NCBI GenBank assembly: GCA_963836085.1
Contig: CAWIHT010000013.1
Location: 124,001 to 188,000, forward strand
Direction of reading: 5' to 3'
Length of the DNA stretch: 64,000 bases
Source: JAHEEL01 sp963836085
GTDB taxonomy: Bacteria; Actinomycetota; Acidimicrobiia; Spongiisociales; UBA5794
Shown: positions 52,763 to 60,809 of the stretch, in pieces
How positions within the stretch are numbered: the stretch's first letter is position 1
Layout: each line of letters starts with the position of its first letter
Notes under the pieces: generated by a model
What the model was told of the DNA's origin: nothing
The model's database searches: none
The model's input: only the letters and a program-made list of their open reading frames with translations
Program-made: the position numbers and the translations under genes

Positions 52763-54885
52763 TACAGCTTCTTCCGGCGCTTCCGTTCGCTCTCGGTGAG
52801 GTAGCGCTTCCGAACGCGGATGGCGTTCGGGGTGACCTCCACGAGTTCGTCCTCGGCGATCCACTCGATCGCGAGTTCGAGCGTCATCTCCTTCGCCGGC
52901 TTGAGCTTGATGGCCTCGTCGGTGGAGTGGGTTCGGATGTTGGTCAACTGCTTTGTCTTGGTCGGGTTGACCTGCATGTCCTCGGGGCGGGAAGCCTCGC
53001 CGATGATCATGCCTTCGTAGACGTCCGTATTCGGTCCGATGAACAGCTCGCCCCGCTTCTGCAGGTTGTCGAGCGCAAAACCGGTGGACGTACCCATGCG
53101 GTCGGCAGCCATGGCCCCTCCCTGACGATGGGGGAGTTCGCCTGCCCACGGCATCCACCCGGCGTGGTGTTGGTGAACCAAGGCCGTTCCCCGGGTTGCC
53201 GTCATGAGGAGTGACCGGAATCCAAGCAGTCCGCGCGCTGGAGCAGTAAGGGTCACGATGGTTCGTCCAGCATCGCCGGGACGCAGATCGGTGACCTGGC
53301 CCTTGCGCGGTGCGACCGCTTGTGTGACCGTGCCGACGTGATCGTTGGGCACATCGACGACCGCCCGTTCGAGCGGCTCGTGGGGTTTGCCGTCGATCTC
53401 CCGGATGATCACTTCGGGGCGGGAGACCTGGAGCTCATACCCCTCGCGGCGCATGGATTCGATGAGGACCGCGAGTTGGAGCTCGCCGCGTCCTGCCACT
53501 TCGATGATCTCAGGTGATGGGGTCGAACCGATGCGGATTGATACGTTGCCGAGGACTTCGCGCTCGAGCCGCTCCTTGATCTGACGGGACGTGACGAACC
53601 GGCCGTCTCTCCCCGAGAGCGGGGACGTGTTGACTCCGAACGTCATGCGGAGCACTGGTTCGTCGATCTCGATGCGCCGCAGTGGCTGTGGATTGGCAGC
53701 ATCGGCAATGGTGTCGCCGATCTCGACTTCCGGGAAGCCTGCGACGACGAACAGGTCGCCGGCGACGCGGTCTTGGACTTCGACCCGCCCGAGGTGCTCG
53801 AATCCCATGAGTTGGGTCAGGCGGCGCCTGAGCGGCGGCTCCTCTTCGTTCGAGTGGCACAGTGCCACCTGTTCGCCGGCCTTGAGGGTCCCTTGAGCGA
53901 CGCGACCGATGGCGAGGCGACCGAGGTAGTCGGAGGCGTCGAGGTTGGCGACGAGGGCCTGGAGGGGTGCGTCGGGATCTCCAGACGGTTCCGGGATGTT
54001 CTCCACGATTGCGTCGAGGAGCGGGGAGAGGTCGGTGTCATCTCCCGGGACGCCGGTTCCTGCCATGGCGTGGCCGTGGCGGGCGATGGACGAGATGATC
54101 GGGAACTCGATGTGGTGATCTGCGGCGTCGAGGTCGAAGAACAGTTGGTAGATCTCGTCGGCGACTTCTTCGATCCTGGCGTCCGGGCGGTCGACCTTGT
54201 TGATCACAACGACGGCGGGGAGTCCCAGTTCGAGGGCCTTGGAGAGCACGTAGCGGGTCTGCGGCATCGGGCCTTCTGCGGCGTCGACGAGGAGCAGCAC
54301 ACCGTCGACGAGGGTGAGCGCCCGTTCGACCTCGCCCCCGAAGTCGGCGTGACCCGGGGTATCGACGAGGTTGATCTTGGTGCCCTTCCAGGTCACCGAG
54401 GCGGCCTTGGCGAGGATGGTGATACCGCGCTCGCGTTCTTGGTCGCTCGAGTCCATGACCCGATCGACGTGGGCTTCGTGCGACGCGAACACGCCGGCGG
54501 CACTGAGCATGGCGTCAACGAGCGTCGTCTTACCGTGGTCGACGTGCGCGATGAGGGGAGGGGGGGTAACGACGGGGGGAGTACAGTAGAGGGATTGAGA
54601 GAGCACGTAGCGGGTCTGCGGCATCGGGCCCCGCGGCGTCGACGAGGAGCAGCCACGCGAAGAGAGTGAGCGCCCGTTCGACCTCGCCCCCGAAGTCGGC
54701 GTGACCGGGGTATCGACGAGGTTGATCTTGGTGCCCTTCCAGGTCACCGAGGCTGCCTTGGCGAGGATGGTGATGCCTGGCTCGCGTTCCTGGTCGCTGG
54801 AGTCCAAGACGCGGTCGACGTGGGCTTCGTGGGAGGCGAACACGCGGGCGGCACTGAGCATGGCGTCGACGAGCGTCGTCTGCAT
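52762..54885 (-). CDS. typA: Ribosome-associated GTPase TypA/BipA with disrupted N-terminus
   Basis: TypA is a translational GTPase for ribosome assembly and stress adaptation. As the sequence stands the frame is 707 residues: residues 1-92 are a degenerate copy of the G-domain start, followed by a junk joint (SLYCTPPVVTPPP), then an intact protein from LIAHVDHGKTTLVDAML onwards. G motifs are AHVDHGKTT (G1), RGIT (G2), DTPGHADF (G3) and NKVD (G4); the C-terminal TypA domains are normal. The true start MPSPSFRNVALIAHVDH lies at 54934 but is separated by an inserted 349 bases. Removing 54553-54901 yields a continuous 607-residue TypA. Confidence 0.88.
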   Translation of the reverse strand: MQTTLVDAMLSAARVFASHEAHVDRVLDSSDQEREPGITILAKAASVTWKGTKINLVDTPVTPTSGARSNGRSLSSRGCSSSTPRGPMPQTRYVLSQSLYCTPPVVTPPPLIAHVDHGKTTLVDAMLSAAGVFASHEAHVDRVMDSSDQERERGITILAKAASVTWKGTKINLVDTPGHADFGGEVERALTLVDGVLLLVDAAEGPMPQTRYVLSKALELGLPAVVVINKVDRPDARIEEVADEIYQLFFDLDAADHHIEFPIISSIARHGHAMAGTGVPGDDTDLSPLLDAIVENIPEPSGDPDAPLQALVANLDASDYLGRLAIGRVAQGTLKAGEQVALCHSNEEEPPLRRRLTQLMGFEHLGRVEVQDRVAGDLFVVAGFPEVEIGDTIADAANPQPLRRIEIDEPVLRMTFGVNTSPLSGRDGRFVTSRQIKERLEREVLGNVSIRIGSTPSPEIIEVAGRGELQLAVLIESMRREGYELQVSRPEVIIREIDGKPHEPLERAVVDVPNDHVGTVTQAVAPRKGQVTDLRPGDAGRTIVTLTAPARGLLGFRSLLMTATRGTALVHQHHAGWMPWAGELPHRQGGAMAADRMGTSTGFALDNLQKRGELFIGPNTDVYEGMIIGEASRPEDMQVNPTKTKQLTNIRTHSTDEAIKLKPAKEMTLELAIEWIAEDELVEVTPNAIRVRKRYLTESERKRRKKL
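54242..54552 (-). repeat. typA 5'-region duplication, intact copy
   Basis: This 311-base segment encodes TypA from IAHVDHGKTT through PMPQTRYVLS and is the copy that keeps a full reading frame. It matches 54599-54901. Confidence 0.85.
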
Positions 54886-54901
54886 GGTCGACGTGCGCGA
54901 T
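54553..54901 (-). repeat. Inserted degenerate typA copy plus joint
   Basis: The first 46 bases (54553-54598) are a low-complexity joint with runs of G; 54599-54901 (303 bases) is an imperfect copy of 54242-54552. The copy has about eight net lost bases and a broken P-loop (VDHADD instead of VDHGKTT), plus at least seven synonymous codon differences. Deleting exactly this block rejoins the TypA start codon at 54934 to the intact G domain in frame (1,824 bases, 608 codons). Confidence 0.8.
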
Positions 54902-55152
54902 CAGTGCGACATTCCGAAAAGAGGGAGAGGGCATGCCGAGAGGGTATCGACCGATTCCGTCTACCCCAGGTCCGGTCGTCGTCATCCCGATCAGCCGCAT
55001 TCTGGTGGGCTGACGAGCGTCGCATGGCGACGGGAGGTAGAGATCCCTGGGTTGGGGTGTCTAGAGCGTTCCTAGAGCCGGGCTGCAGTGTTGCTTGAGC
55101 GGTTGGTGCGATGTTGGGCGCAGACCGCCAGAGCGAATGGAAGGAGGCGGAT

Positions 55153-55956
55153 GTGAGAACACTGGAACACCCCGCAACGAGTGAGGCCGGTGCCCAGTCG
55201 CAACGGAAGCTCAGCAAGGGGCAACTCACCGGAAGCGTCATTGGTGCCATCGTCCTCGGCGTCGTTGCCGGATGGATCTCGTACCTTGCTTTCAGCCCGA
55301 GCGACAAGGTCGGGGCCCTCAGCCTGACCGAGATCGCTTCGAGCCGAGCCGCGGACATGGTGGCCTTCCACGAGGCCCAGTGGCTCAGCGACCCCGTGAA
55401 CATCGCGGCGGCTCGTGCTGCCGAGTTGCCGGGTTTGTATGCGGCTCAGTTCGTTTCGACTCCGGAAGGGATTGCGGCGGCTCGTGCTGCCGAGTTGCCG
55501 GGTTTGTATGCGGCTCAGTTCGTTTCGACTCCGGAAGGGATTGCGGCGGCTCGTGCTGCTGAGTTGCCGGGTTTGTATGCGGCGCAATACGCTTCAACGC
55601 CCGAGGGAATCGCAGCACTCCGCGTGGCAGAACTGCCATCCTTGTATGCCGCGCAGTTTGCGGCATCGCCCGAGGGCATCGCCCTGGCACGTGCAGCGGA
55701 GCTCCCCGCTTTGTACGAGGCCGCCTATCAGATGTCGGCCGAAGCCGTCGGTCAGGATCGATTCGCTGAGCTTCCCGGACTCTATGCTGCGCAGTTCGCG
55801 TCCACACCCGAGGGCATCGCGATCGCCCGTGCAGCGGAACTCCCGGCGCTCTACGAAGCAGCCTGGCTGGACTCTCCCGAGCAGATTGCTGCGAGGCGAG
55901 CGGCCGCAATGGTCGAGTACTTCGAGGGTCTCCCGGCGGAGAGCCTCGGCGGTTGA
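55153..55956 (+). CDS. Membrane-anchored protein of 23-residue repeats, unknown function
   Basis: A 267-residue protein started at GTG 55153, which has AAGGAGG five bases upstream. A cytosolic N-terminus of about 25 residues is followed by one transmembrane helix (about 28-50, TGSVIGAIVLGVVAGWISYL). The rest is an array of eight full 23-residue repeats and a partial ninth, consensus ELPGLYAAQFxSTPEGIAxA RAA. Each is probably a helix-turn-helix with conserved ELP, LY and PEGI. I recognise no family. It ends with a strong terminator and is followed by the SARP-STAND-BMP gene. Confidence 0.75.
   Translation: MRTLEHPATSEAGAQSQRKLSKGQLTGSVIGAIVLGVVAGWISYLAFSPSDKVGALSLTEIASSRAADMVAFHEAQWLSDPVNIAAARAAELPGLYAAQFVSTPEGIAAARAAELPGLYAAQFVSTPEGIAAARAAELPGLYAAQYASTPEGIAALRVAELPSLYAAQFAASPEGIALARAAELPALYEAAYQMSAEAVGQDRFAELPGLYAAQFASTPEGIAIARAAELPALYEAAWLDSPEQIAARRAAAMVEYFEGLPAESLGG
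55354..55905 (+). repeat. Eight tandem 69-bp coding repeats
   Basis: Units of 69 bases begin at 55354; the second and third (55423-55560) are nearly identical at the DNA level, including all third positions, which points to recent duplication or gene conversion. Outer units have diverged. Confidence 0.85.
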
Positions 55957-55967
55957 TCTCTTGGGCG

Positions 55968-55998
55968 GAAGGAGGGATCCCCTTGGGATCCCTCCTTC
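55968..55998 (+). terminator. Strong hairpin terminator
   Basis: A perfect 14-base stem (GAAGGAGGGATCCC and its complement) with a CTT loop lies 12 bases after the repeat-protein stop. T-residues after it are few (GTTCG). It isolates the repeat protein from the next gene. Confidence 0.75.
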
Positions 55999-56007
55999 GT
56001 TCGCGTC

Positions 56008-56037
56008 TCGACAGGTTCCGACTTCCTGGCGTAGGAT
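56008..56037 (+). promoter_or_regulatory. Candidate sigma-70-type promoter of the SARP-STAND-BMP gene
   Basis: TCGACA (56008-56013) and TAGGAT (56032-56037) are separated by 18 bases, a good match to a housekeeping -35/-10. It lies between the terminator and the GGAGGA ribosome-binding site before ATG 56075. Confidence 0.45.
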
Positions 56038-56074
56038 CAAGTCACTGACGGGAAAGGAACCGGAGGAACGCGTC

Positions 56075-57439
56075 ATGGAGTTCCGGATCCTCGGTCCGCT
56101 CGAGGTCCTGGAAGACGGGGTTCCGATCGAGCTTGGTGCCCCGAAACAGCGAGCGGTTCTCGCCGTCCTTCTTCTCCACGCCAACGACGTTGTCTCCGCT
56201 GATCGACTCATTGACCTGGTGTGGGGAGAGGACCCACCTCGGACGGCGGCACATTCCGTGCAGATCTATGTCTCGGATCTGCGGAAGTCGTTTGATGGCA
56301 ATGGTGACGTGATCGTCACGCGTCGTCCGGGCTACGAACTCCGTACTGATCCCGACACGATCGACGCCCATCGATTCGAGCAGTTCGTCGGCGATGCGAG
56401 CGCCGCATGGCGGGACGGAGAAAGGGGCGCCGCCAAGGGCGCGGCTCGTGATGCGCTCGAGCTCTGGCACGGCGCGCCGCTCGCGGATTTCGTCTACGAC
56501 GAGTTCGCGCAGCGTGAGATCGATCGGCTCAACGAGCTTCACCACCAAGCGGTTTCGGTTGTGGCGGAGGCGACCTTGGCCTCTGGCGAGCCGCTTGAGG
56601 CCGTGCCGATGCTGCGTGACGCCGTGCTCCGTGATCCGCTGAGAGAAGACACGAGGCGGCTGTTGATGCTCGCGCTGTACTCGGGTGGGCGTCAGGCTGA
56701 GGCGTTGCGCGAGTTCCGGGACTACCGCGATGTGCTCGCGGAAGAGACCGGGCTCGATCTCTCGCCTGAGCTGCTCCGCCTCGAAGAGCGGATTCTTCTT
56801 CGTGATCCGTCGGTTGCTCCCGCCATCGAGCGGTCTCATCCGACGCGAGCGGTAGAGCGCAATCCGTACAAGGGCCTCAGGGCATTTGGTGAGGCCGATG
56901 CGGCCGACTTCTTCGGTCGTGAGAGCCTCGTCCGGCGCCTTCTCGCGGTGTCGACTTCGCCACTGACGGCGGTGGTGGGTCCGAGCGGCTCGGGCAAGTC
57001 GAGTGTGGTGCGTGCCGGTCTCATCCCGGCCCTGCGCTCCGGAGGCCCCGACGCGCCGGACGGATGGACAATCACCACGTTGATACCCGGCCGGTATCCG
57101 TTTGCGGAGTTGGACGCTGCACTGAGCCGGACGACGGGTTCGACGAACGGCGGCAGCGACCCGTCCGACGACTCGTCGATCGCGCGTTCGGTACTCCGGT
57201 GCCTGCCGACCGAAGCTGGCATCATGTTGCTGGTCATCGACCAGTTCGAAGAACTCTTCACCCTCACCGACGAACCGACGCGACGGGCGTTCCTGCGAAA
57301 TCTCGCGACCGCAGTTGACGATCCGCGCGGGAGAATCAGGGTGCTGTTGACGGTGCGGGCGACTTCTACGACCGGCCCCTGCTGTACCCCGAATTCGCCG
57401 AGCTCTTCACCGAGAACATCGTCAACGTCATCCCGTTGA
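56075..57439 (+). CDS. SARP/BTAD regulator with STAND NTPase (N-terminal piece of a frameshifted gene)
   Basis: In the sequence as given this frame runs 454 codons from ATG 56075. Residues 1-95 are an OmpR/SARP-type winged-helix DNA-binding domain (EFRILGPLEVLEDGVPIELG, DRLIDLVWGEDPPRTAAHSV). Residues about 96-245 form the BTAD all-helical domain (AEETGLDLSPELLRLEERIL). A STAND NTPase begins at NPYKGLRAFGEADAADFFGR (263) with Walker A GPSGSGKS (302-309) and Walker B LLVIDQFEELF. After LLTVRA the frame shifts at 57360/57361, and the remaining 25 codons are out-of-frame nonsense. Confidence 0.85.
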   Translation: MEFRILGPLEVLEDGVPIELGAPKQRAVLAVLLLHANDVVSADRLIDLVWGEDPPRTAAHSVQIYVSDLRKSFDGNGDVIVTRRPGYELRTDPDTIDAHRFEQFVGDASAAWRDGERGAAKGAARDALELWHGAPLADFVYDEFAQREIDRLNELHHQAVSVVAEATLASGEPLEAVPMLRDAVLRDPLREDTRRLLMLALYSGGRQAEALREFRDYRDVLAEETGLDLSPELLRLEERILLRDPSVAPAIERSHPTRAVERNPYKGLRAFGEADAADFFGRESLVRRLLAVSTSPLTAVVGPSGSGKSSVVRAGLIPALRSGGPDAPDGWTITTLIPGRYPFAELDAALSRTTGSTNGGSDPSDDSSIARSVLRCLPTEAGIMLLVIDQFEELFTLTDEPTRRAFLRNLATAVDDPRGRIRVLLTVRATSTTGPCCTPNSPSSSPRTSSTSSR

Positions 57440-57794
57440 TCCCGGCCGAGATCGAGGCAGCTGCCGTCGGGCCGGCGCAACAGGTCGGGGTAGGGCTGGC
57501 CCCCGACCTCCTGGCTCAGTTGGTATCTGACATGACGAATCAACCAGGCGCATTGCCGCTCTTTCAGTTCACCCTTACCGAACTGTTCGAGGAGCGCGAC
57601 GACTCGACGATGACCCTCGATGGATACCAGCGCATCGGGGGACTTGCCGGTGCACTGAGCCGAAGGGCCGATGCGGTGTACGCATCGCTCGAGTCCGAGG
57701 AGCAGGAAATCGCCGCGACGTCCTCCTCCGCCTCGTCAAACCGACAGACGATCGCTACACGCGCCGACCGGTCCCGGTTCTCGACCTCGAGCGG

Positions 57795-59333
57795 TTGGGA
57801 GACGTCGTCCTCGTCTCGGCGGTGTTGAATCGACTCGGTGAGGAACGGCTCCTGACTTTCGGCCGGGACTCACAGAACGGCGCGGCAACCGTTGAGGTAT
57901 CCCACGAGGCCTTGCTGGACGGGTGGGGCCGACTTGCAATCTGGCTCGATGACGCACGGGCAGACCTGGCGCAACTCGACGCGTTGATGGCAAGCGCCGC
58001 GGAATGGGAAGCTGCCAGGCGTGATCCCGGGTACCTGCTGGGCGGCGCACGACTGAGCGACTACGAATCATGGCGACATACCTCGATGATGACGCTACCT
58101 CCCAGCGCAGAGGCCTATCTCGCCGGGAGCGTCAGCGCACGCCGAGAAGCCGAGACTGCCGACGCCGAGCGTGTCGCGAGGGAGGCCGCAGCAACCAAGC
58201 GGGCACGCGTGCGACTGTGGGGCATGATCGCTGCTGTGGCGACACTTGTCGCTGTTGTCACTTTCGCGGTGCTTGTTTCGATAGCGAATCGACCTCCAAC
58301 AGTTGCATTCCTCTTTGACGGGGACGAAACCGGGGGCTGGGGTGGTCAGATGCTTGCTGGAGTAGATCTCGCTGAAGCGGAGTACGGGCTCGACGTCGCA
58401 GTGAAGACGTCAAGTGAATTCGGCGTCCCATACGAGGTGGAGAGTGTCATTGAGTCGGGTCCCAGTCTCGTTATCAACGGCATGGCGTCGTCGATGGCGG
58501 GCGAGGCCGGCGACATCGAGATCGCTCATCCCGAGATCCACTTCGTGCATCCGGACGTTGGTCAGCGCCTGGACCAATCGGAAATCGAAGCGAATCCACA
58601 CATCTCATTCCCGATCTTCCCGGTGCACGAGGGCTCGTTTCTTGTTGGCGTCGCTGCGGCGCGCGTGACCACCACGGGAGTGGTCGGGTTCATCGGGGGG
58701 ATGGATACCCCCTTGATCCGCGAATTCGAGGGCGGGTTCGCCGCGGGTGTCGACTACGTCGCCCGTGAGAGTGGGACTGAGATCGAGGTGCTGGTTGACT
58801 ATCTCGCACCCTGGCCTTGGCTCGACCCCGGCGCCTTTACGATTCCATCTCTTGCCTTCGAGGTTGCCACCGAAATGCACGCGGCCAACGCTGACGTCAT
58901 CCACACGGCGGCGGGAGGGTCAGGATTTGGTGCTGTGGTGGCGGCACGGATGTCATCGCTCGAAACCGGAATCCACCGATGGCACATCGGAGTCGATCAG
59001 GACGAATTCAAGATGTACGAAGCGATGGGGGATGAGCAGCTTGGACCGATCAAGGCCGTCGACGTGCTGCCGCACATCCTCACATCGATAGAGAAGAGGG
59101 TCGGTGTCGCGGTGTATGACGCGCTCGGGGATTATCAAAACGGGGTGTTCATATCTGGAATTCGCGAATACGGTCTTGCCGAGGACGGTGTGGGCTATGC
59201 AACCAGCGGAGGCCACGTTGATAGCCTCATTCCCGAGCTCGAGAGGCTCAAGCAGTTGATCGTCGACGGCGAGATCGAAGTGCCGCACTACCCGGCTGGA
59301 TACCAGCCCCCAGGGTTCGACGAGGAGGCCTAG
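57795..59333 (+). CDS. STAND C-terminus, transmembrane helix and BMP-type ligand-binding domain (C-terminal piece)
   Basis: This 512-codon frame begins within the STAND winged-helix region (VSHEALLDGWGRLAIWLDDA is typical of nSTAND proteins) and continues through a coiled segment rich in Ala/Glu/Arg to a hydrophobic helix (GMIAAVATLVAVVTFAVLV). The outer part belongs to the BMP/PnrA/Med family of substrate-binding domains: PTVAFLFDGDETGGWGGQML, VVGFIGGMDTPLIREFEGGF, ADVIHTAAGGSGFGAV, GVDQDE and LTSIEKRVGVAVYDAL. Family members bind nucleosides in ABC uptake; here there is no permease, which suits a sensor. Its tail overlaps an antisense reading frame from the methyltransferase gene. Confidence 0.85.
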   Translation: MGDVVLVSAVLNRLGEERLLTFGRDSQNGAATVEVSHEALLDGWGRLAIWLDDARADLAQLDALMASAAEWEAARRDPGYLLGGARLSDYESWRHTSMMTLPPSAEAYLAGSVSARREAETADAERVAREAAATKRARVRLWGMIAAVATLVAVVTFAVLVSIANRPPTVAFLFDGDETGGWGGQMLAGVDLAEAEYGLDVAVKTSSEFGVPYEVESVIESGPSLVINGMASSMAGEAGDIEIAHPEIHFVHPDVGQRLDQSEIEANPHISFPIFPVHEGSFLVGVAAARVTTTGVVGFIGGMDTPLIREFEGGFAAGVDYVARESGTEIEVLVDYLAPWPWLDPGAFTIPSLAFEVATEMHAANADVIHTAAGGSGFGAVVAARMSSLETGIHRWHIGVDQDEFKMYEAMGDEQLGPIKAVDVLPHILTSIEKRVGVAVYDALGDYQNGVFISGIREYGLAEDGVGYATSGGHVDSLIPELERLKQLIVDGEIEVPHYPAGYQPPGFDEEA

Positions 59334-60149
59334 GCAGTTCGTTCCACGAGCCCGAAGCGGCAGATCGAGACCCGGGATGCTCGGCGTCAGGATCCTGCGG
59401 GCTTTCCAGATCTGCTCGGCGGGCCAGCGCCTGGCCCACTCGGTCGTCACGAAGGTGTACTCCGTCTTCGCGTCTTCTGCGGGGCGCGGTTCGATCAGAT
59501 CGACGACTTCGAACCCGTTGGCTCTCAGGAGGCGGATCCACTCCCCGTGGCCGATGTGAAACTCGACGCCGTCGCCGTCTGGCCATTCGAACCGATGCAT
59601 CCCGAAGTAGTCGCGCAGCATGGTGGTGTCCGCCGGGACGGTCTCGTCGTCATTCGCGCAGAGCATCAGCAGAGCCGAGTTGCCAAGGAAGACCAGGTCG
59701 CCACCCGGTCGCAGCACCCGCGACGCCTCCGGAATCCAGCGATACGGATCGGACCAGATCGCGGCGCCGTACTCGGAGAGCACAACGTCAAACGACCCGT
59801 CCCGGAACGGGAGATGCTCTGCGATGCCGTGGACAAGGGGGAACGGTAGGTCGTGTTCCTCCTGTAGGCGTCTGGCCGTTGACAACTGGGCTGGTGCGTT
59901 GTCGAGGCCGACCGGTCGGCCACCCCGCCGCGCGACCCATGCCGACACGTAGCCGGTGCCACACCCATCCTCCAGGACATCGCGACCGTTGAGATCCGGG
60001 AAGAACCCGACATCCGCCTCCGGGATTCCCCATAGACCCCATGACGGTTCCGACGACCAGCCACGCTCGCCCGCGGCGGCATATCGGTCGGCCTGGGCGT
60101 TCCACGCCGCACGGTTCGCGGCCACGTACTCTGGTGTGTCCTTCGCCAT
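58953..60149 (-). CDS. SAM-dependent class I methyltransferase, 3' end doubtful
   Basis: The first 260 or so residues are a clear class I methyltransferase: motif I DVLEDGCGTGYVSAWVARRG, acidic LDNAPAQL, motif IV FDVVLSEYGAAIW, motif VI RVLRPGGDLVFLG. The natural family end would be near WARRWPAEQIWKARR, about base 59390. The frame runs on another 145 codons, of which the last 381 bases are antisense to the BMP domain of the neighbouring gene. That tail is probably spurious, caused by a lost stop codon or an indel. ATG 60149 (MAKDTPEYV) is chosen; 60158 is possible. Substrate unknown. Confidence 0.75.
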   Translation of the reverse strand: MAKDTPEYVAANRAAWNAQADRYAAAGERGWSSEPSWGLWGIPEADVGFFPDLNGRDVLEDGCGTGYVSAWVARRGGRPVGLDNAPAQLSTARRLQEEHDLPFPLVHGIAEHLPFRDGSFDVVLSEYGAAIWSDPYRWIPEASRVLRPGGDLVFLGNSALLMLCANDDETVPADTTMLRDYFGMHRFEWPDGDGVEFHIGHGEWIRLLRANGFEVVDLIEPRPAEDAKTEYTFVTTEWARRWPAEQIWKARRILTPSIPGLDLPLRARGTNCLGLLVEPWGLVSSRVVRHFDLAVDDQLLEPLELGNEAINVASAGCIAHTVLGKTVFANSRYEHPVLIIPERVIHRDTDPLLYRCEDVRQHVDGLDRSKLLIPHRFVHLEFVLIDSDVPSVDSGFER

Positions 60150-60348
60150 GGGCAGCACGCTACCAACGAGCAGCCACCGATTCCGTCATCGCTCGACCGG
60201 GTGATTCTCCCGGACGCCGTCTGCGACTCGGAAGCTCCACAGCTGTTCGCACGCCGGGTCGTCTCCCCGCTCTCGTTGTGCCACGGGCGGGTTCAATGGG
60301 CTGGATCCCCGGTATCGTTCCGCCGAACCACCGATCCGGAAGGCCATG

Positions 60349-60776
60349 ATGACAGGATCCGAGCGCACTCCGCCGCGACGCACCGTTGAAGGCGGCGCCC
60401 GGCATCTCTTCTCCTCGGGCTTGTTGTCCTCGCGTTCGCTCTGGTCGGATGCGGTGGGGGATCAGACGCACCGCCGCGGGTCGGTCCCGACGCATCTCCC
60501 GAGGTCGTCCTCGGTCAAGAACTCGTCGATCAATCGTGCACCGCCTGCCACGGCAAGGACTACACCGGCGTGAGCGGCTTGGGCACTTCGTTCGTCGACA
60601 ACGGCTACATCCAGGAACACACCGATGCCGAGGTTGCTGCGTTCATCAAAGAAGGGCGTCTCAACGACGCACCAGACAACGTCACCGGCGTCGCCATGCC
60701 GCCGTACGGCGGCAACACGCGCCTGACGGACGACGATCTGGCCGCGATCGCGGCGTTCCTTCGCACACTGCAGTAG
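60349..60776 (+). pseudogene. Cytochrome c lipoprotein (one frameshift)
   Basis: GGAAGG precedes ATG 60346/60349, which opens MTGSERTPPRRTVEGGARHL. A single missing base between 60387 and 60411 moves to the frame LLLGLVVLAFALVGC, a lipobox. It continues VGPDASPEVVLGQELVDQ, then the haem-binding motif CTACHGKDYTG, and ends with VTGVAMPPYGG (Met ligand) and DDLAAIAAFLRTLQ. The whole is a small c-type cytochrome of about 142 residues anchored outside the membrane. Without the correction no start codon exists for the lipoprotein frame before the haem motif. Confidence 0.75.
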
Positions 60777-60809
60777 CGGCGTCGGCGGTTCGGCCGTGGC
60801 GCGGGCTCG

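Larger units (their letters stand above)
56075..59333 (+). pseudogene. SARP-STAND-TM-BMP one-component transmembrane regulator, reconstructed across two frameshifts
   Basis: Adding one base at 57360/57361 and one at about 57714 joins three frames into one protein of 1,086 residues. Continuity is clear: LLTVRA continues as DFYDRPLLYPEFAELF in the next frame, and EEQEIA continues as DVLLRLVKPTDDRYTRR in the third. The order is SARP DNA-binding, BTAD, STAND NTPase (263 to about 700), transmembrane helix (about 716-740) and an extracytoplasmic BMP/PnrA ligand-binding domain (about 741-1086). It would sense a nucleoside-like ligand outside and regulate genes directly. Both lesions are single-base losses with no slippery sequence, so sequencing or assembly error is likelier than programmed frameshifting or decay. 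Confidence 0.75.

Noticed and set aside
55354..55905. Tandem repeats considered as a CRISPR array
   Set aside because: The 69-base units are contiguous, lie in one reading frame and have no unique spacers; they encode protein repeats.
57355..57720. Programmed ribosomal frameshifting in the SARP-STAND-BMP gene
   Set aside because: No slippery heptamer or pseudoknot-like structure at either site, and two separate events would be needed; base loss is simpler.
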